DNA of 64,000 bases from assembly GCF_016921115.1 (NCBI RefSeq), contig NZ_JAFFZS010000007.1, positions 231,419 to 295,418 on the forward strand. Reading direction: 5' to 3'. The stretch is from Streptomyces actuosus. Lineage in GTDB: Bacteria > Actinomycetota > Actinomycetes > Streptomycetales > Streptomycetaceae. Shown piece after piece: positions 26,608 to 34,999 of this stretch (its first letter is position 1; every line of letters begins with the position of its first letter). The notes below the pieces were generated by a model, which saw nothing but the letters and a program-made list of their open reading frames with translations, had not been told where the DNA came from and did not search any database. The position numbers and the translations under genes were made by a program.

Positions 26608-26732
26608 TGGAATTCTTTACTGATGCCTTACCCGCGGGGGGTGGTCTGGCCTCGCCTGGCACGAAGTGCCACCATGGACTCGGTCCGGGGACGCCGTCAG
26701 GGCGCCTCGAGATGACGTAAGGAGCCGTTGCC

Positions 26733-27608
26733 ATGACGCAGCTTCCGGCTGCCCAGACTGCGCAGCACAAGCCCCAGGACGGCAGCAAGGCGCTGTACGG
26801 GGGAAAGAGCACCCGCCGCATCACCGTCCGTGACATCGCCCTCGCCAAGGAACGCGGCGAGAAGTGGCCCATGCTCACCGCCTACGACGCGATGACCGCG
26901 TCCGTCTTCGACGAGGCCGGCATCCCGGTGATCCTCGTCGGGGACTCGGCGGGCAACTGCCACCTGGGCTACGACACGACCGTCCCCGTGACGCTCGACG
27001 AGATGACGATGCTGTCGGCGGCCGTCGTACGCGGCACCGGCCGCTCGCTCGTCGTGGGCGACCTGCCCTTCGGCTCCTACCAGGAGGGTCCGGTGCAGGC
27101 GCTGCGCTCGGCGACCCGGCTGGTGAAGGAGGCCGGGGTCCAGGCGGTGAAGCTGGAGGGCGGCGAACGGTCCTACGAGCAGATCCGGCTCCTCGTCGAG
27201 TCCGGCATCCCGGTCATGGCCCACATCGGGCTCACCCCGCAGTCCGTCAACGCCATGGGCTACCGCGTGCAGGGCCGCGGCGAGGAGGCCGCCCAGCAGC
27301 TGCTGCGCGACGCCAAGGCCGTGCAGGACGCCGGCGCCTTCGCCGTCGTCCTGGAACTGGTCCCGGCCGAGCTGGCGGCCGAGGTGACGCGCACGCTGCA
27401 CATCCCGACGGTCGGGATCGGCGCCGGCGCGGCCACGGACGCGCAGGTGCTGGTGTGGACCGACATGCTCGGTCTGACCCAGGGGCGGGTGCCGAAGTTC
27501 GTCAAGCAGTACGCCGACCTGCGCCAGGTCATGGGCGATGCCGTGAAGGCGTTCGCCGAGGACGTCGTCGGCGGGGAGTTCCCGGCGGCGGAGCACGCCG
27601 TCAACTGA
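26733..27608 (+). CDS. panB: Ketopantoate hydroxymethyltransferase
   Basis: A 291-residue class II aldolase-like enzyme that makes ketopantoate from 2-oxoisovalerate and methylene-tetrahydrofolate, the first committed step of pantothenate/CoA synthesis. Characteristic segments are MLTAYDAMTASVFDEAG, VGDSAGNCHLGYDTT with the Mg2+-binding Asp, GDLPFGSYQ, VKLEGGE and the catalytic glutamate in FAVVLELVP. A streptomycete N-terminal extension of about 30 residues precedes the barrel. ATG 26733 follows TAAGGAG. A strong terminator stands 15 bases after the stop. Confidence 0.96.
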   Translation: MTQLPAAQTAQHKPQDGSKALYGGKSTRRITVRDIALAKERGEKWPMLTAYDAMTASVFDEAGIPVILVGDSAGNCHLGYDTTVPVTLDEMTMLSAAVVRGTGRSLVVGDLPFGSYQEGPVQALRSATRLVKEAGVQAVKLEGGERSYEQIRLLVESGIPVMAHIGLTPQSVNAMGYRVQGRGEEAAQQLLRDAKAVQDAGAFAVVLELVPAELAAEVTRTLHIPTVGIGAGAATDAQVLVWTDMLGLTQGRVPKFVKQYADLRQVMGDAVKAFAEDVVGGEFPAAEHAVN

Positions 27609-27622
27609 GCCACTGCGGCACC

Positions 27623-27667
27623 GGGCAGCCCGCCGATCGTCCCCCGTCGGCGGGCTGCCCCCTTTCT
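27623..27667 (+). terminator. Terminator after panB
   Basis: A perfect 14-bp stem (27623-27636 with 27647-27660, GGGCAGCCCGCCGA) and 10-base loop are followed by CCCCTTTCT. Confidence 0.85.
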
Positions 27668-27707
27668 CCGCGGCGGCGCCCGGCGAGCGCGCCCCGCACG
27701 CTCCGTT

Positions 27708-27770
27708 GCTGCCCGCTGCCCGCTGCCCGCTGCCCGCTGCCCGCTGCCTGCTGCCTGCTGCCCGCTGCCC
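27708..27770. repeat. Nine-unit 7-bp tandem repeat GCTGCC(C/T)
   Basis: Nine head-to-tail copies of GCTGCCC, units 6 and 7 ending in T. It sits in the non-coding gap between panB and the convergent DUF2207 gene. Copy number is likely to vary between isolates. Confidence 0.9.
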
Positions 27771-27836
27771 GCGAGCGGACCCCGGGACGGCTGTGGCCGA
27801 GTCCCGCGCCGGAGCCGTTCCCGGAGCGGGGCGTCG

Positions 27837-29699
27837 TCACCAGGAGCCGCCTCCGCCTCCGCCCCCGCCGTCGCCGACCGAGAAACTGCTGTCGGAGCCC
27901 GAGGAACCGGATGAGACGGAGCCCGAACCGGACGCGGAGCCGGAGGAGCGGGCCGGGGCGGGGGCCCGGGTGGTCGAGGCGACCGACTCCAGGATCACGA
28001 CGTACATCAGCGCGTCGTGGAACACCGAGCTTCTGGCCGCGGGCCGGTGCCGGGCCGCGGCGGCAGGCGGCGCGCTCGTCGACTCGGAGACCGCGTCGGA
28101 CCAGCGGTCGGCCACGCCCAGGGACACCGCCCAGGCGGTGTACCGGTCCAGCAGGCCCGCGTCGGCCGCCTCCTCGACCTGCTGGGCACCCGCTCCGGCG
28201 AGGTAGCGGCGGAAGCCCTCGACGTGGAGCCACTGCGCGGTGCCCCGCGGCGTGAGGATGCTCAGTTCGTCGGCCCCGGCGACCAGGGCGGTGCCCGCGC
28301 CGACCGCGGTGGCGGCGAGCGGCAGCAGCACGGACCAGAACCCGTGGCCGCCGCCCGCCGCCACCGCGGCCACGATCACGGCGACCAGTCCGGCCGCGGC
28401 GCCGAGGACGCCGGTCAGCCGGACACGGCGCTGCCGCGTGTGCCGGTCGGGTTCCCACAGGTCGCTGTTGTCGCGCCAGCGCGTGAGCCGGGCGGCGATC
28501 ATCGCCCAGGCCTGGGTGAAGCGCCAGTCGTAGGACTTGCCGAGCGTGAGGGAGTCGCGGCCGGCGAACGCCCGGTCCAGGACCTCCCGGACAGCGCGGT
28601 CGCCGCGCGGGGTCTGCCCCCGCCCGGGGCGGGTGAGCGTGGGGAACGACTCGTTGTCGTCGATGACCAGGTAGCCGTCGATCGAGGTGCCCAGCAGCCA
28701 GGCGACCCGGTGCTGCGGCAGGACTTCGTCGGTGAGCAGCACCCCGCCCTGTGCCGGGGTCAGCCGCTCGGGCGGGGACGGGACCTCGACGGCCAGGGAG
28801 GCCATCCGTGCGCGGTCGATGCGGCGCACCTCGCCGCCGGTGCCCGCGTCGGCGGCCGGCAGGGCGTCGGCCGCGATCCGCTCGCGGCCCGCCAGGCGCA
28901 GCAGACGCGCGGTGACCGCTCCGGCGGCCAGGGCGATCGCGGCGGCCCACAGCCCGACCCACGGTCCGGAGGGCAGGTGCCTGGTGGGCGGAGGTCCTGA
29001 CGGTTCGTTCGCCGTCGGGGGCGCGGTGTCCAGGGCGGCGGTGGAGACGGCGCGGAGGGAGGCGCCGCGGTGGGCCTCCAGGCTGCCGAGATCGAGGGTG
29101 AGCCGGCCGGGTTCGGGCCGGCCGACCGGGCAGGGTTCCTGGGAGCCCTGGCGCCCGGTGACGCAGCGGATGCCACCGAAGTCGAAGGGGCCGGTCACCT
29201 GGATCTCGATGTCGTCGAGCGGGACCTGCCACCCGGTGCCGACCGCGTTCCAGTCGAGCCTGCCGCCGGGCGCGACACCGGCCAACTCGTACTGGATGCG
29301 GTAGCGGTGACGGCCGGTGAGCGTGCGGTGGGCGTCTCCGACGCGGATCCGGGTCGCGTCGCCGCCGGCGGCGACCGCGTACGGCACCGCCTCGCCGTCC
29401 AGGGTGGCGCTCACCTCGGCGTCGTCCGCGAGGCCGGGGACGTCCCGGAAGATTCCGTGCCGGCGCCCGGTCCCGAAGTCGTAGTCGATCACCTCGGTGA
29501 TCCGGGCGCTGCCGCCCGCCGACAGCTCGGCCGTCGACCAGAGGCGGGCCACGTGCTCGGACTGGGACAGGAAGGCGCTCAGCCAGGTGGCGAAGGCCGC
29601 CGCGCAGCCGAGCACCAGAGCGGTGACGACCACGGCCACCGTGCTCCGTCTGCGTCTTCGGCGTACCGCCCTCGTCGTCTCGTCCTTGCCGCTGCTCAC
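27837..29699 (-). CDS. DUF2207 membrane protein with Ser/Gly tail
   Basis: A 620-residue membrane protein. It has an arginine-rich N-terminus, a first helix at residues 20-42, an extracytosolic beta-rich DUF2207 domain to about residue 235 (including ITEVIDYDFGTGRRHGIFRDVP), a second helix near 250, a cytosolic segment, and two further helices at 430-475. The C-terminus is low-complexity Ser/Gly and ends in poly-Gly-Ser-Trp, as is typical of this family. DUF2207 proteins have no settled function. It stands alone between panB and a divergent secreted protease. Confidence 0.88.
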   Translation of the reverse strand: MSSGKDETTRAVRRRRRRSTVAVVVTALVLGCAAAFATWLSAFLSQSEHVARLWSTAELSAGGSARITEVIDYDFGTGRRHGIFRDVPGLADDAEVSATLDGEAVPYAVAAGGDATRIRVGDAHRTLTGRHRYRIQYELAGVAPGGRLDWNAVGTGWQVPLDDIEIQVTGPFDFGGIRCVTGRQGSQEPCPVGRPEPGRLTLDLGSLEAHRGASLRAVSTAALDTAPPTANEPSGPPPTRHLPSGPWVGLWAAAIALAAGAVTARLLRLAGRERIAADALPAADAGTGGEVRRIDRARMASLAVEVPSPPERLTPAQGGVLLTDEVLPQHRVAWLLGTSIDGYLVIDDNESFPTLTRPGRGQTPRGDRAVREVLDRAFAGRDSLTLGKSYDWRFTQAWAMIAARLTRWRDNSDLWEPDRHTRQRRVRLTGVLGAAAGLVAVIVAAVAAGGGHGFWSVLLPLAATAVGAGTALVAGADELSILTPRGTAQWLHVEGFRRYLAGAGAQQVEEAADAGLLDRYTAWAVSLGVADRWSDAVSESTSAPPAAAARHRPAARSSVFHDALMYVVILESVASTTRAPAPARSSGSASGSGSVSSGSSGSDSSFSVGDGGGGGGGGSW

Positions 29700-30042
29700 G
29701 GCACCCCCCGCTCGTCCGGCCGACCCGTGCCGGCGATCCGATCATGTGCACATCGTGCGGCGGGCAGCGTAGCGCGGGCGCCCGCGTGACGGACCGGGCC
29801 GCACCCCTCGGCCTGCCCTGATGTGTCCCTGCCCGGTCCGTGCCGACCGCCTCGCGGCGGCCCTCCCCCCACCGGCGCGTCCGCTGCCGAGTGCCAAGTC
29901 GGCATTCCGCAAACACTCTTGACGTCCTTTTGGTCAAGGGAGAACTCTTTTTGATCTCCCCATTCCCCTGACATGAACCGTTCATCGAGAGAGTGGCCCC
30001 CGTCGAGTGATCACTCGCGACGAACCGCACACAGGGGGTTCT
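29700..30042. other. Divergent promoter region, AT-richer near the sedolisin gene
   Basis: A 343-bp spacer. About 29900-29970 is notably AT-rich (CTTTTGGTCAAGG, GAGAACTCTTTTTGATC) and probably contains the protease promoter. GTGATCACTC at 30006 holds a TGATCA palindrome close to the ribosome site. Confidence 0.45.
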
Positions 30043-31983
30043 ATGAGATCCAACCGCGCCAGGATGCGCGCCGGAGTGAGCCTGGCAGCCACCCTGCCCA
30101 TGCTCGCGGGCGCGCTGGCGGTCGGGATACCCGCGGCGCACGCCGCGGAGGGAGTACACCGGAACACGCTGGCCGGGACCAAGCCGGCGTGGGCCACTGC
30201 CAGGGCGGACAAGGGCGCCACCTCGAACAGCGCCCAGGTCTCCGCCCGGGTCTACCTCGCCGGCCGGGACGCCGCCGGGCTCGCGGCGTACGCCCGGGCC
30301 GTCGCCGACCCGTCCTCGCCCGAGTACGGCAAGTACCTCACCGCCGACCGGGCCCGCGCCCGCTTCGGCGCGACCAAGGCCCAGATCGACGCCGTCACGT
30401 CGTGGCTGACGTCGGCCGGCCTGAAGGTGACCGGCGTGACGCAGCGCTACGTCTCCGTCAGTGGCGACGTGGCCGCCGCCGAGCGGGCCTTCGGCACCCA
30501 GATGCACAACTACGCCAAGAGCGGCCGGACCTACCGTGCGCCGGCCGCCTCGGCGAGCGTCCCGGCCCACCTCGCCGGCGCCGTGCTGACCGTCACCGGC
30601 CTGGACAACGCCCCGCACAAGGCGAACCACAAGGACCAGCTGCCGCCGCCGGACTCGGTGTTCCGCAACTCCGGGCCGTTCTCCTCCTCCTACGGCTCCC
30701 GCACGGCCCGCACGCTGCCCGACGCCTACGGCGGGAAGATCCCGTACGCGGTGAAGGGCTACACCGGCCGGCAGCTGCGGTCCGCGTACGGCGCGGGCCA
30801 CTACACCGGCAAGGGGGTGCGCATCGCCATCACCGACGCGTACGCCTCGCCGACCATCGCCTTCGACGCGGCTTCCTACGCCCGGAAGCACGGCGACGCC
30901 CGCTGGACCACCGGCCAGCTGCACCAGTCCCTGCCCGGTGCCTACACCCACACCGAGGAGTGCGGGGCGGCCGGCTGGTACGGCGAGGAGACCCTGGACG
31001 TCGAGGCCGTGCACGCGGTCGCGCCCGCGGCCCAGGTGACCTACGTCGGCGCCGCCTCCTGCTACGACGACGACCTGCTCGACTCGCTCGGCAAGATCGT
31101 CGACAACCACCTGGCCGACATCGTCTCCAACTCCTGGGGCGACATCGAGGCCAACCAGACGCCGGACCTCGCCGCGGCCTACGACCAGGTCTTCCAGTTC
31201 GGCGCGGTCGAGGGCATCGGCTTCTACTTCTCCTCCGGCGACAACGGCGACGAGGTCGCCAACACCGGCACCAAGCAGGTCGACACCCCGGCCAACTCCG
31301 CCTGGGTGACCGCGGTCGGCGGCACCTCGCTGGCCGTGGGCAAGCACGACAAGTACCTGTGGGAGACCGGCTGGGGCACCGAGCGGGCCGCTCTCGCCGC
31401 CGACGGCAAGAGCTGGACGGACTTCCCCGGCGCCTTCACCTCCGGTGCCGGCGGCGGCACCAGCCGGACCGTCGCGCAGCCCTACTACCAGAAGGGCGTC
31501 GTCCCGGACGCGCTCGCCAAGGCCAACAACGCCGCGGGCAACCGCGTCGTCCCGGACATCGCGGCGATCGCCGACCCGAACACCGGGTTCCTGGTCGGGC
31601 AGACGCAGACCTTCCCCGACGGCAGCCAGCGGTACAGCGAGTACCGCATCGGCGGCACGTCGCTGGCCGCGCCGGTCATCGCCGCCGTCCAGGCCCTCGC
31701 CCAGCAGGCCCGCGGGGGCAAGGCCCTCGGGTTCGCCAACCCGGCGATCTACGCCCGGTACGGCTCGAAGGCGTACCACGACGTCACCGACCAGCCGACC
31801 GGCACCGACCTCGCCGTGGCCCGCGTGGACTACGCCAACGGCTACAACGCCGCCGACGGCCTGATCACCTCGGTGCGCAGCCTCGGCAAGGACAGCTCCC
31901 TGAAGGCGGTCAAGGGCTACGACGACGTCACCGGCGTCGGCTCGCCCGCCCGCGGCTACGTGCAGTCCTACCGCAGGCACTGA
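30043..31983 (+). CDS. Secreted sedolisin (S53) serine-carboxyl peptidase
   Basis: A 646-residue pre-pro-protease. The signal peptide covers residues 1-33 (cleavage after AHA), and the pro-S53 domain runs to about residue 200. The mature domain carries the catalytic E-xxx-D pair Glu315 and Asp319 in GEETLDVEAV, and the serine in GGTSLAAP (Ser540). The C-terminal YDDVTGVGSP supplies the calcium site. Sedolisins work at acidic pH outside the cell. ATG 30043 follows AGGGGG. The gene is monocistronic and ends before two strong hairpins. Confidence 0.94.
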   Translation: MRSNRARMRAGVSLAATLPMLAGALAVGIPAAHAAEGVHRNTLAGTKPAWATARADKGATSNSAQVSARVYLAGRDAAGLAAYARAVADPSSPEYGKYLTADRARARFGATKAQIDAVTSWLTSAGLKVTGVTQRYVSVSGDVAAAERAFGTQMHNYAKSGRTYRAPAASASVPAHLAGAVLTVTGLDNAPHKANHKDQLPPPDSVFRNSGPFSSSYGSRTARTLPDAYGGKIPYAVKGYTGRQLRSAYGAGHYTGKGVRIAITDAYASPTIAFDAASYARKHGDARWTTGQLHQSLPGAYTHTEECGAAGWYGEETLDVEAVHAVAPAAQVTYVGAASCYDDDLLDSLGKIVDNHLADIVSNSWGDIEANQTPDLAAAYDQVFQFGAVEGIGFYFSSGDNGDEVANTGTKQVDTPANSAWVTAVGGTSLAVGKHDKYLWETGWGTERAALAADGKSWTDFPGAFTSGAGGGTSRTVAQPYYQKGVVPDALAKANNAAGNRVVPDIAAIADPNTGFLVGQTQTFPDGSQRYSEYRIGGTSLAAPVIAAVQALAQQARGGKALGFANPAIYARYGSKAYHDVTDQPTGTDLAVARVDYANGYNAADGLITSVRSLGKDSSLKAVKGYDDVTGVGSPARGYVQSYRRH

Positions 31984-31997
31984 GCCCTTCCGGGCCC

Positions 31998-32052
31998 GGT
32001 ACGGGGGTGGGCGCCGGCCCGCCCCCGTACCGCGTGCGCCCGGAGGGCGCAC
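31998..32052 (+). terminator. Double hairpin after the sedolisin gene
   Basis: The first stem is 15 bp (31998-32012 with 32017-32031, one G-T pair, 4-base loop). The second is 8 bp (GTGCGCCC 32034-32041 with GGGCGCAC 32045-32052). No T-run follows, which is common for streptomycete terminators. Confidence 0.7.
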
Positions 32053-32121
32053 CGGCGGGCGTGGGGTGGCCCACACCCCGCGCCACCCCATCGCGTCGCT
32101 CTGACGATTACACTGGGCCGC

Positions 32122-33876
32122 GTGCCTCAACTACGTCTCGCCCTGAACCAGATCGACTCGCGCGTCGGCGACCTCGCCGGGAACACCGAGACGATCGTCC
32201 GCTGGACCCGGCACTCCGCCGAGCAGGGGGCGCATCTCGCGGCCTTCCCCGAGATGGCGCTGACCGGCTACCCCGTGGAGGACCTGGCCCTGCGCCCGTC
32301 CTTCGTCGAGGCCTCGCGCGCCGCCCTGCGCGCCCTCGCCGCCCGCCTCGCCGACGAGGGGCTGGGCGACCTGCCGGTGGTGGTCGGCTACCTCGACCGC
32401 AGCGAGGCCGCCCAGCCGAAGTACGGCCAGCCGGCCGGCGCCCCGCAGAACGCCGCCGCGGTACTGCACCGCGGCGAGCTCGCGCTGACCTTCGCCAAGC
32501 ACCACCTGCCGAACTACGGCGTCTTCGACGAGTTCCGCTACTTCGTCCCCGGCGACACCATGCCCGTCGTGCGGGTGCGCGGCGTCGACGTGGCCCTGGC
32601 GATCTGCGAGGACCTCTGGCAGGAGGGCGGCCGGGTCCCGGCGGCCCGCTCCGCCCGGGCCGGCCTGCTGCTGTCGATCAACGCCTCCCCCTACGAGCGC
32701 AACAAGGACGACACCCGGCTGGACCTGGTCCGCAAGCGCGCCCAGGAGGCCGGCTGCACCACCGCCTACCTGGCCATGATCGGCGGCCAGGACGAGCTGG
32801 TGTTCGACGGCGACTCGATCGTCGTCGACGCGGGCGGCGACGTCGTCGCCCGCGCGCCGCAGTTCTCCGAGGGCTGCGTGCTGCTCGACCTGGACCTGCC
32901 CGCCGCCGACCCGAACGCCCCCGAGGGCGTCGTCGACGACGGGCTGCGCATCGAGCGCGTGGTGCTCTCCGCGGACCCGCTGCCCGCGTACGCGCCGCAG
33001 CACACCGGCGGCTACGCCGAGCGGCTGGACGACGCGGAGGAGGTCTACTCCGCGCTGGTCGTGGGCCTGCGCGCGTACGTGCGGAAGAACGGTTTCAGCT
33101 CCGTCCTGATCGGCCTGTCCGGCGGCATCGACTCCGCCCTGGTCGCGGCGATCGCCTGCGACGCGATCGGCCCCGAGAACGTCCACGGCGTGTCCATGCC
33201 GTCGAAGTACTCCTCGGAGCACTCCCGCGACGACGCGGCCGAACTGGCCCGCCGGACCGGACTGAACTTCCGCACCGTGCCGATCGCCCCCATGGTCGAC
33301 GCCTACATGGCGGCCACCGAGCTGACCGGGCTCGCCGAGGAGAACCTCCAGTCCCGGCTGCGCGGCACCCTGTTGATGGCCATCTCCAACCAGGAGGGCC
33401 ACATCGTCCTCGCCCCCGGCAACAAGTCCGAGCTGGCGGTCGGCTACTCCACCCTGTACGGCGACTCGGTGGGCGCCTACGGCCCCATCAAGGACGTCTA
33501 CAAGACCTGGATCTGGCGGCTGGCCGAGTGGCGCAACGAGGCGGCCCGCGACCGCGGCACGCCCCCGCCGATCCCGGAGAACTCCATCACCAAACCGCCG
33601 AGCGCCGAACTGCGCCCCGGCCAGGTGGACACCGACTCCCTGCCCGACTACCCGGTGCTGGACGCGATCCTGGAGCTGTACGTCGACCGGGACCAGGGGG
33701 CCGACGCGATCGTGGCCGCCGGCTTCGACCCGGAGCTGGTGACCCGGACCCTGCGCATGGTGGACACGGCCGAGTACAAGCGCCGCCAGTACCCGCCGGG
33801 CACCAAGATCTCGGCGAAGGGCTTCGGCAAGGACCGCCGCCTGCCGATCACCAACGGCTGGCGCGAGACGGCGTGA
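32122..33876 (+). CDS. nadE: Glutamine-dependent NAD+ synthetase
   Basis: A 584-residue two-domain enzyme that amidates deamido-NAD+ to NAD+, taking ammonia from glutamine. Residues 1-270 are a nitrilase-type glutaminase with the Glu in FPEMALTGYP, Lys in FAKHHLPNYG and Cys in AICEDLWQE. Residues 305-584 are the synthetase with the PP-loop SGGIDSALVAA near 333. The start is GTG 32122. It stands as a single gene, and no regulatory site was recognised. Confidence 0.97.
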   Translation: MPQLRLALNQIDSRVGDLAGNTETIVRWTRHSAEQGAHLAAFPEMALTGYPVEDLALRPSFVEASRAALRALAARLADEGLGDLPVVVGYLDRSEAAQPKYGQPAGAPQNAAAVLHRGELALTFAKHHLPNYGVFDEFRYFVPGDTMPVVRVRGVDVALAICEDLWQEGGRVPAARSARAGLLLSINASPYERNKDDTRLDLVRKRAQEAGCTTAYLAMIGGQDELVFDGDSIVVDAGGDVVARAPQFSEGCVLLDLDLPAADPNAPEGVVDDGLRIERVVLSADPLPAYAPQHTGGYAERLDDAEEVYSALVVGLRAYVRKNGFSSVLIGLSGGIDSALVAAIACDAIGPENVHGVSMPSKYSSEHSRDDAAELARRTGLNFRTVPIAPMVDAYMAATELTGLAEENLQSRLRGTLLMAISNQEGHIVLAPGNKSELAVGYSTLYGDSVGAYGPIKDVYKTWIWRLAEWRNEAARDRGTPPPIPENSITKPPSAELRPGQVDTDSLPDYPVLDAILELYVDRDQGADAIVAAGFDPELVTRTLRMVDTAEYKRRQYPPGTKISAKGFGKDRRLPITNGWRETA

Positions 33877-33898
33877 GACAGGCGGGGCCGCGCCGGGG

Positions 33899-34250
33899 CT
33901 ACGGTTTCGGCGCGGCCCCGCGCTTCCTGAGCAGGTCGGCCATGAGCCCGGTCTCCGACTTCTGCGCGTCGACCGTGCGCTGGGCCGGCCGCTGCGCCGC
34001 GCCGACCGTGCACCGGGCGACACAGCCCTCGGCCATGTGCACGCCGCCCCGGTGGTGGTCGGTCATCAGCCGGAGGGACAGCACCTCGGCCTGCCGGCCG
34101 CTGAGCGGCCCGAGCCGCTTCGGATCGCGGTCGGTCGCCATCCCCGGCACCAGCGCCCCGTCCCCGCGCGCGGGCATCGCGCGCATGCCCGTCCAGGCCG
34201 TCGGCGGCTGCGGCGACACCTCGGGCAGGCCCCACAGGTCCAGCCGGCCC
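33899..34250 (-). pseudogene. 5'-truncated DUF305 protein gene
   Basis: The reading frame ends with RLMTDHHRGGVHMAEG, CVARCTVG and DAQKSE-GLMADLLRKRG, which is the C-terminal half of a DUF305 (ferritin-like) protein. Similarity begins at LDLWGLPEVS. The family's first HH motif half (RDM-x-HH-x-QAVEMS) is absent; upstream residues are unrelated and basic. Several family positions are changed (AQRPAQRTVDAQ for a usual KRLAQGMVDAQ), consistent with loss of selection. An open frame continues to 34465, so a shortened protein could still be made. Confidence 0.6.
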
Positions 34251-34506
34251 GGCAGCGTCGGTGAGGACGCGGGGCCGCGCTCGCGGTCCTGCCCGGCATG
34301 CCGGGCCTCCTCGATGCGCGCCCTAGCGTGCCGCGCTGTTGCTGTCGGTGGCGGATCCCACGGGGGGATGTCCTTCGTGAGGCCAGGGCCACGGACGAGT
34401 GCGCCGATGCCGATGGGGCGGCGGACTCCGGTGCGGGGCGGGTCCCGCAGCGGGCGGCGGTGCACGATAAGTGGTATCCGTGATGCGGATTATCTAGGCT
34501 GCCGGT
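34251..34506. promoter_or_regulatory. nsrR upstream region with candidate NsrR site (34469-34491)
   Basis: Just upstream of nsrR, 34469-34491 matches the 23-bp hmp palindrome at 16 positions, including GATGC and ATT on the right half, with the centre G at 34480. This suggests that NsrR also controls its own gene. The rest of the stretch holds the degraded upstream part of the DUF305 gene. Confidence 0.5.
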
Positions 34507-34941
34507 ATGCGGCTTCTGCGCTCCACCGACCTCGCCCTGCGGTTCCTGATGCGGCTCACCGTCGTGGAGACGTCCACCCCGACGACCCGCGACGTCGCCG
34601 CGGACATGGACGTCCCGTACACGCATGCCGCCAAGGTCGTCGCCGAACTCCAGCGGCTGGGACTGGTCGACGCCCGCCGCGGCCGGGGCGGGGGGTTGTC
34701 GCTGACCGAGAAGGGCCGCACGGCCTCCGTGGGCGCCGTCGTGCGCACCTTCGAGGGCGAGGGCGACGTCGTGGACTGCGAGGGCACCACGCCCTGCCCC
34801 CTCAGTCCGGGCTGCCGGCTGCGCGGGGAGCTGCGCCGGGCCCAGGAGGCGTTCTACGCGGCGTTGGACCCGGTGACCGTGGCGGATGTCGTCGCCGAGC
34901 CGACCGGGCCGCTCCTCCTGGGCCTGCCCAAGGCCCCCTGA
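34507..34941 (+). CDS. nsrR: NsrR, nitric-oxide-sensing Rrf2 repressor
   Basis: A 144-residue Rrf2-family protein. A winged helix occupies residues 1-80. The [4Fe-4S] ligands are visible: three cysteines in CEGTTPCPLSPGC (C-x5-C-x5-C, about residues 91-103) and Asp8 in STDLALRFLM, the fourth ligand established for the S. coelicolor protein. Nitrosylation of the cluster abolishes DNA binding and derepresses NO detoxification. The target hmp is the convergent neighbour, 58 bases away, with a matching operator at its far end. Confidence 0.93.
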   Translation: MRLLRSTDLALRFLMRLTVVETSTPTTRDVAADMDVPYTHAAKVVAELQRLGLVDARRGRGGGLSLTEKGRTASVGAVVRTFEGEGDVVDCEGTTPCPLSPGCRLRGELRRAQEAFYAALDPVTVADVVAEPTGPLLLGLPKAP

Positions 34942-34999
34942 CCGGCCGCCCGGCGTCCGGCCGTCCGGTCGAAGGGGCCGCAGGGTCCGGGGGCCCGAG

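Noticed and set aside
27708..27770. Possible CRISPR array
   Set aside because: Units are 7 bp and contiguous without spacers, and there are no cas genes nearby. It is a simple tandem repeat.
27601..32130. A 1509-codon minus-strand frame over the sedolisin and DUF2207 region
   Set aside because: Its sequence is not protein-like. Both true genes have signal peptides or membrane segments in other frames.
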